In this document: one piece after another, positions 60,682 to 64,000 of the stretch | Numbering within the stretch: the first letter of the stretch is position 1 | How the letters are laid out: every line of letters begins with the position of its first letter | Assembly (NCBI GenBank): GCA_016584495.1 | Contig: WAID01000003.1 | Coordinates: 4,836,001-4,900,000 of the forward strand | Origin: Celoporthe dispersa | Lineage: Eukaryota > Ascomycota > Sordariomycetes > Diaporthales > Cryphonectriaceae | Direction: 5' to 3' | DNA length: 64,000 bases | The notes under the pieces: model-generated | The model's database searches: none | What the model was told of the DNA's origin: nothing | What the model saw: the letters and a program-made list of their open reading frames with translations, nothing else | Made by a program: the position numbers and the translations under genes

Positions 60682-61926
60682 TCACCACTCCACTCTCACC
60701 AGCGCATTCCCACTCTCGGTCAGCGTCCACAGCGCGTTATACCAACCGACCGCCCCCGCCACAAGCAAGACATAATAAACCACCGTCCAGATCCCCGTCG
60801 TCTCGACCGCCGACCCGTCCTCCGCCCGCCCAGCCACACGACCCCAGACCCGCGGCAGGCCCATGCAGTTGCACAGCACATGCACGGTGAACACGGCCAG
60901 GAGGCTGCCGGTGCGGAGGTACACAAAGGTGGCGTACGCGCCGAAGAGGGTCGTGTAGCCGAGCTGGAAGGCGGAGCGGAGCACGGCGGCGGAGAAGGGC
61001 ACGGCGGGGTGGGTGACGCGGAACTCGTACAGGTGGTGCACGTGGGCGAGGCCGAAGACCAGGGGGGAGAGGAAGATGGTCTTGGCGAGGGAGGTGCGGG
61101 CCAGGAGGAGGAGGGGCACGGCGGCGGAGCGGAAGAGGAGTTCCTCGGTAAGGGGGCCCTTTTGATGAATTTGTTAGTCCCCTGTTGTGTGTGTGTGTGT
61201 GTGTGTGTGGATGTATGTGTGTGAAACACAAAGGGGCCAGCGCACCATGACATAGTTCCTCCAGGCAGTCCACTCCTCCAGGACCATCTTCACCGGCTCC
61301 AGCGTAACCCACGGCCGCCAGCCGCCCTCGACAACCAGCGCCTCGAACAGCGGGCCCGCGAACAGCAGCGCCGTCAAGAGGAGAGCCCTGAGGCTCTCGA
61401 CCACGCCGGCGGGCCAGTAGCCCATCGCGTGGAGCGCCTGGGCGTTCTCATACTTGCCAGCGGCGACGAGCACGCCCAGCGTGCACAGGGAGGTCAGCGC
61501 GCAGGTGAGGCTGACGGCGGTGATGCGCGCGCGGATCACGGAGGGCGCGTCCCTGCTGAGGCGGGCCGAGGGGCGCGTCCTAGGCGACAGGTAGAAGGGG
61601 ATCACGTAGAGAAGGGTGTAGAGGACCTTGGTCTCACACGTCAGCGGGCTGTATTGAAAAGGAAAGGAAAAGGGGGAGGGAAGAAAAAAAAAGATGAGGT
61701 CAGGGAGGGAAGGGAGGTGCAGTTTACAAGCAGTCCTATTGCTGTCGAGGTTGTGATGGGCGGTGGTGTCTCGGCTATACATTTCCTCCCCCCCCAAAAA
61801 TTAATAAAAACACATTCAGTCTATGGTCTTCTCAAGACCAACCAGATACGCATTGGAAAGGTGTTGTTGGGACTTACGCTTCTTCTTGTGCAGAAGCTCT
61901 GTCAAGTACTTGGTGATGGCAGGCAT
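60682..61926 (-). CDS. RCE1: CAAX prenyl protease 2 (type II CAAX endopeptidase)
   Basis: ER membrane glutamate-type protease that removes the last three residues of farnesylated or geranylgeranylated CAAX proteins such as Ras and Rho. Four exons: 61926-61878, 61774-61728, 61626-61246 and 61158-60682, with no frame break, giving 317 residues (yeast Rce1 315). N-terminus MPAITKYLTELLHKKK, then PETPPPITTSTAIGLL joins VLYTLLYVIPFYLS. LSRDAPSVIRARI is a fungal Rce1 hallmark. Catalytic region: TEELLFRS (E164, E165, R169), FGLAHVHHLYEF (H198) and FTVHVLCN (second conserved His). Several membrane helices. The second intron is unusual: phase and homology need the acceptor ACCAAG at 61627, with a GCTGAC branch in place, rather than the stronger upstream ATACAG. 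The third intron contains (TG)n. Confidence 0.92.
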
Positions 61927-62897
61927 TGTGAGGGGGGGGGCCTCGACAGAGGAGGAATCGTTCTCGCCTCTCGGTCACCTGAGCTTTCAGCGGACCTCCG
62001 CCCTCTCAGGCTTATTCGCAGATTGATGATGACGAAGAGGCCTTTTTTCTTTCTCTCTTTCAATGCCTCTGGTTTGAGTCTTCCTGGGCATGCAATTGCA
62101 CATATGCCAGATCCGCAAAGTTCTGTGGCCTGTGTGGATTTTCAAAAAATAGCCCAAGAATCGCTCGACGGGGAAAGCTGTGGTTGTGTAGTTGTTGACC
62201 GCGTGTCACCACCCCCTTGCGTGGGCGGCATGGTTTAGAGGTGACAGGGGCTGAGAAGCATTGTGCCAGGGGCTCACAATACATACCAAGCACTATAGTG
62301 GTACTATGGTATAAAGGCGGTGGTGCTTAGCTGCAGGCAAGCTCCCGCCGTGGATCCCATCAACTGGAACTTTTGGTCTCGGCCAGGTTCACCACCTCCC
62401 TTTCTTCAACCGCCACCAACATACTCAACATTGCAGATGATGATTCAAGAGGCCTCAGACGTGTCCTATTTCTCTTTATGAAACCATCTAACTTTTTTTT
62501 TTTAAAAATATATATATGTATATATATGTATGTATATATATAGGAATTATAATGCTGACCCTGCATTAATACAAGTTCATCTTTGCAGCACGTTCAATAT
62601 CCTTTCTTATTTAATTTCTACACGCGTTTCCTTCTCATCATACACATACATTGTCTCATCAAGCCTTGAAGCAAAACCCTCTCTAGCCAGCCATTAATCC
62701 TGAAGCAATGCATGAGACGCTATGATGACATACCGACTCCAGCGATGAAAGGCCCCCCGTCCGTCCACTGTTGCTCTATTTTGACAACCAAAAAGACCGA
62801 CTGGCCCAAGTATACATATATGTATATACCCACGAAGCAAGAGACATCATTGCGCCGCCCCCGCCCCGCCCCCACGGAGGCTGTAGGGAGGGAGAGA
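61927..62897. other. RCE1 promoter and AKR1 3' region
   Basis: 970 bases with T/A-runs, an ATGT/AT-rich microsatellite at about 62505-62542 and the GTAC repeat at 62291-62313. No coding signal. Confidence 0.6.
62291..62313. repeat. CACTATAGTG palindrome next to TACTATGGTA core
   Basis: A perfect 10-base palindrome (62291-62300) directly precedes the complement of the TACCATAGTA core (62302-62311). Confidence 0.65.
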
Positions 62898-64000
62898 TCA
62901 CACCTCCTCGCCAGCAACAGCCTCGTACGCACCTCTCCGGTCGCTGCCACGACCCGTCATCTGCATCAGGCTCGGGGCCTCGTACATTTCCGTATAGTTG
63001 ACCACCTGGCCGTCCAGCATCGCGGTGCCGTTCTCGCGCTGCTTGAACACGGGCGCAGGGTCGCACCAGAAATCCTTGCAGTTCGTAAGGCACCCCTTGC
63101 TGTAGGGGTTCTTCCCCTTCTTTCTCCTGGTGTTGCCGCCTGCGGCAGCGCCACGGCCTGTCGCGGTCTCGATGAATGCGTCGACCCCGAGCAGCTTGCT
63201 CATCGTCTTGAGGGCGCCGCCGCCGCCATGCTTATGGCCATGTCCATGTCCGGCGCTGGCATCGGGTTGGGCCGACGACCCGGACGGGGGCAGGCTTCCA
63301 GGGTCCAGAGGTGCGCCGGTCGAGGTGAAGGCGGAGGTGAGAGAGCTGGCAGCGGCCGGGTTCACGCCAAACATGTTCTCGTACGTCGTCATGGCTTTTG
63401 CGACCTGGACAAACTGTACAAAGAGCAGCATGCCGACCCAGGTCAGCTGCAGGTTCGCCCATATCGTGACGAGCAGGGTGAAGGTGTCAGCGTTGACAAT
63501 CTGACAGATGTCAGGCCCAAATATGCTGCACTCTTTAGATGCAGTGGGTGTGACGGCGGTGTAGTAATTATATACGACAAGGTCCAGGCTCAAGATGCCC
63601 AGCGTAAGATTGATGAGGTAGAGGAAGAAATGTCTGTGGTTGTTGACACCGACGCAGTTGTACACCCATGGGCAGTGACTACAGCCGCGAATTAGTCACA
63701 TGTCAAATAAATAGTAGGCTTGCGGGGGAGGGAAAAAAAAAAAACCAAAAAAAAACCACCTACTGGTCGTGTCGTGCAACACAGCGCTGGCATCTCCGGC
63801 AGTGCTTGCTTCGCAGAGGCGTCCGGATCATGCACTGGACGCAGAAGTTGGCCTCGTCGTACTTCCAGAGGCTGATCAGCTCGTCGATGACAATTTTCTG
63901 CTCTGCAATGCCGTTCATCTTCGGCACGAAGCCGGGATCGTGGACCATGCACAGGTAGTAGAACCAAGCACACATGCCATAGAATACCGCAAAGCACAGA
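62898..64000 (-). CDS. AKR1: palmitoyltransferase AKR1 (ankyrin-repeat DHHC enzyme), 3' part
   Basis: C-terminal part of an Akr1-type S-acyltransferase; the ankyrin repeats and first membrane helices lie beyond the window edge. Two exon parts are visible: up to 63764 and 63678-62898, with an 85-base intron (GTAGGT...CTGTAG) that splits the DHHC motif itself: exon one ends at CA and exon two completes the first His. The cysteine-rich domain is complete: FCVQCMIRTPLRSKHCRRCQ, CVARHDHHCPWVYNCVGVNN. Membrane helices follow (FLYLINLTLGILSLDLVVY, TFTLLVTIWANLQLTWVGML). The tail NPYSKGCLTNCKDFWCDP, then FKQRENGTAML, is diagnostic for fungal Akr1 as against other DHHC enzymes. It acts at Golgi and endosomes; yeast Akr1 palmitoylates casein kinases Yck1/2. 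Confidence 0.94.

Noticed and set aside
1..64000. tRNA, 5S rRNA and telomere repeats
   Set aside because: Read-through for B-box (GGTTCGANNCC) with a matching A-box, the 5S core and TTAGGG arrays gave no convincing hit; a covariance-model scan would settle it.

Overview
The window is nuclear DNA of a filamentous ascomycete, most like a Sordariomycete. The evidence is intron-rich genes with short GT-AG introns and CTGAC/CTAAC branch points, GC-rich codon use, single genes with their own promoters, and a gene set (WOPR regulator, AKR1, MMM1, CRD1, VPS45, TDP1) typical of Pezizomycotina. Gene islands alternate with long deserts full of microsatellites and homopolymers. I saw no rRNA, tRNA, CRISPR array, bacterial-type operon or intact transposon.

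Layout: a CRIB-domain protein (186-2985, -); a 13 kb desert; island one (16.0-31.2 kb) with a CorA Mg2+ transporter (-), SPC1 (+), RBX1 (-), a PNRC/Edc1-like decapping activator (+), a COG2907-type FAD oxidoreductase (-), a short unknown gene (-) and TDP1 (+); a 10.3 kb desert leading to the WOPR regulator SGE1/RYP1/WOR1 (+, 41.5-43.1 kb); a 6 kb desert; island two (49.1-64.0 kb) with CRD1 (+), MTO1 (-), VPS45 (-), MMM1 (+), RCE1 (-) and the 3' part of AKR1 (-), which runs off the window end.

Most genes are housekeeping: ER signal peptidase, cullin E3 ligase, mRNA decapping, DNA-topoisomerase adduct repair, cardiolipin synthesis, mitochondrial tRNA modification, SNARE control, ER-mitochondria tethering, CAAX processing and palmitoylation. 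Three of them (CRD1, MTO1, MMM1) serve mitochondria. The likely developmental or virulence gene is the WOPR regulator, which has the long upstream region known for its relatives.

Two signals cut across the annotation. First, at least ten single-base frame breaks interrupt conserved, mostly essential genes, often at short C/G runs. This reads as uncorrected assembly error, so the affected genes are annotated as intact with the break marked. Second, the 10-mer TACCATAGTA (or its complement) recurs in four intergenic places as the core of small inverted repeats, two of them between 6-7 bp direct repeats. Two coding-like relics (31.2-32.1 and 33.5-34.0 kb) lie in the desert before the WOPR gene.
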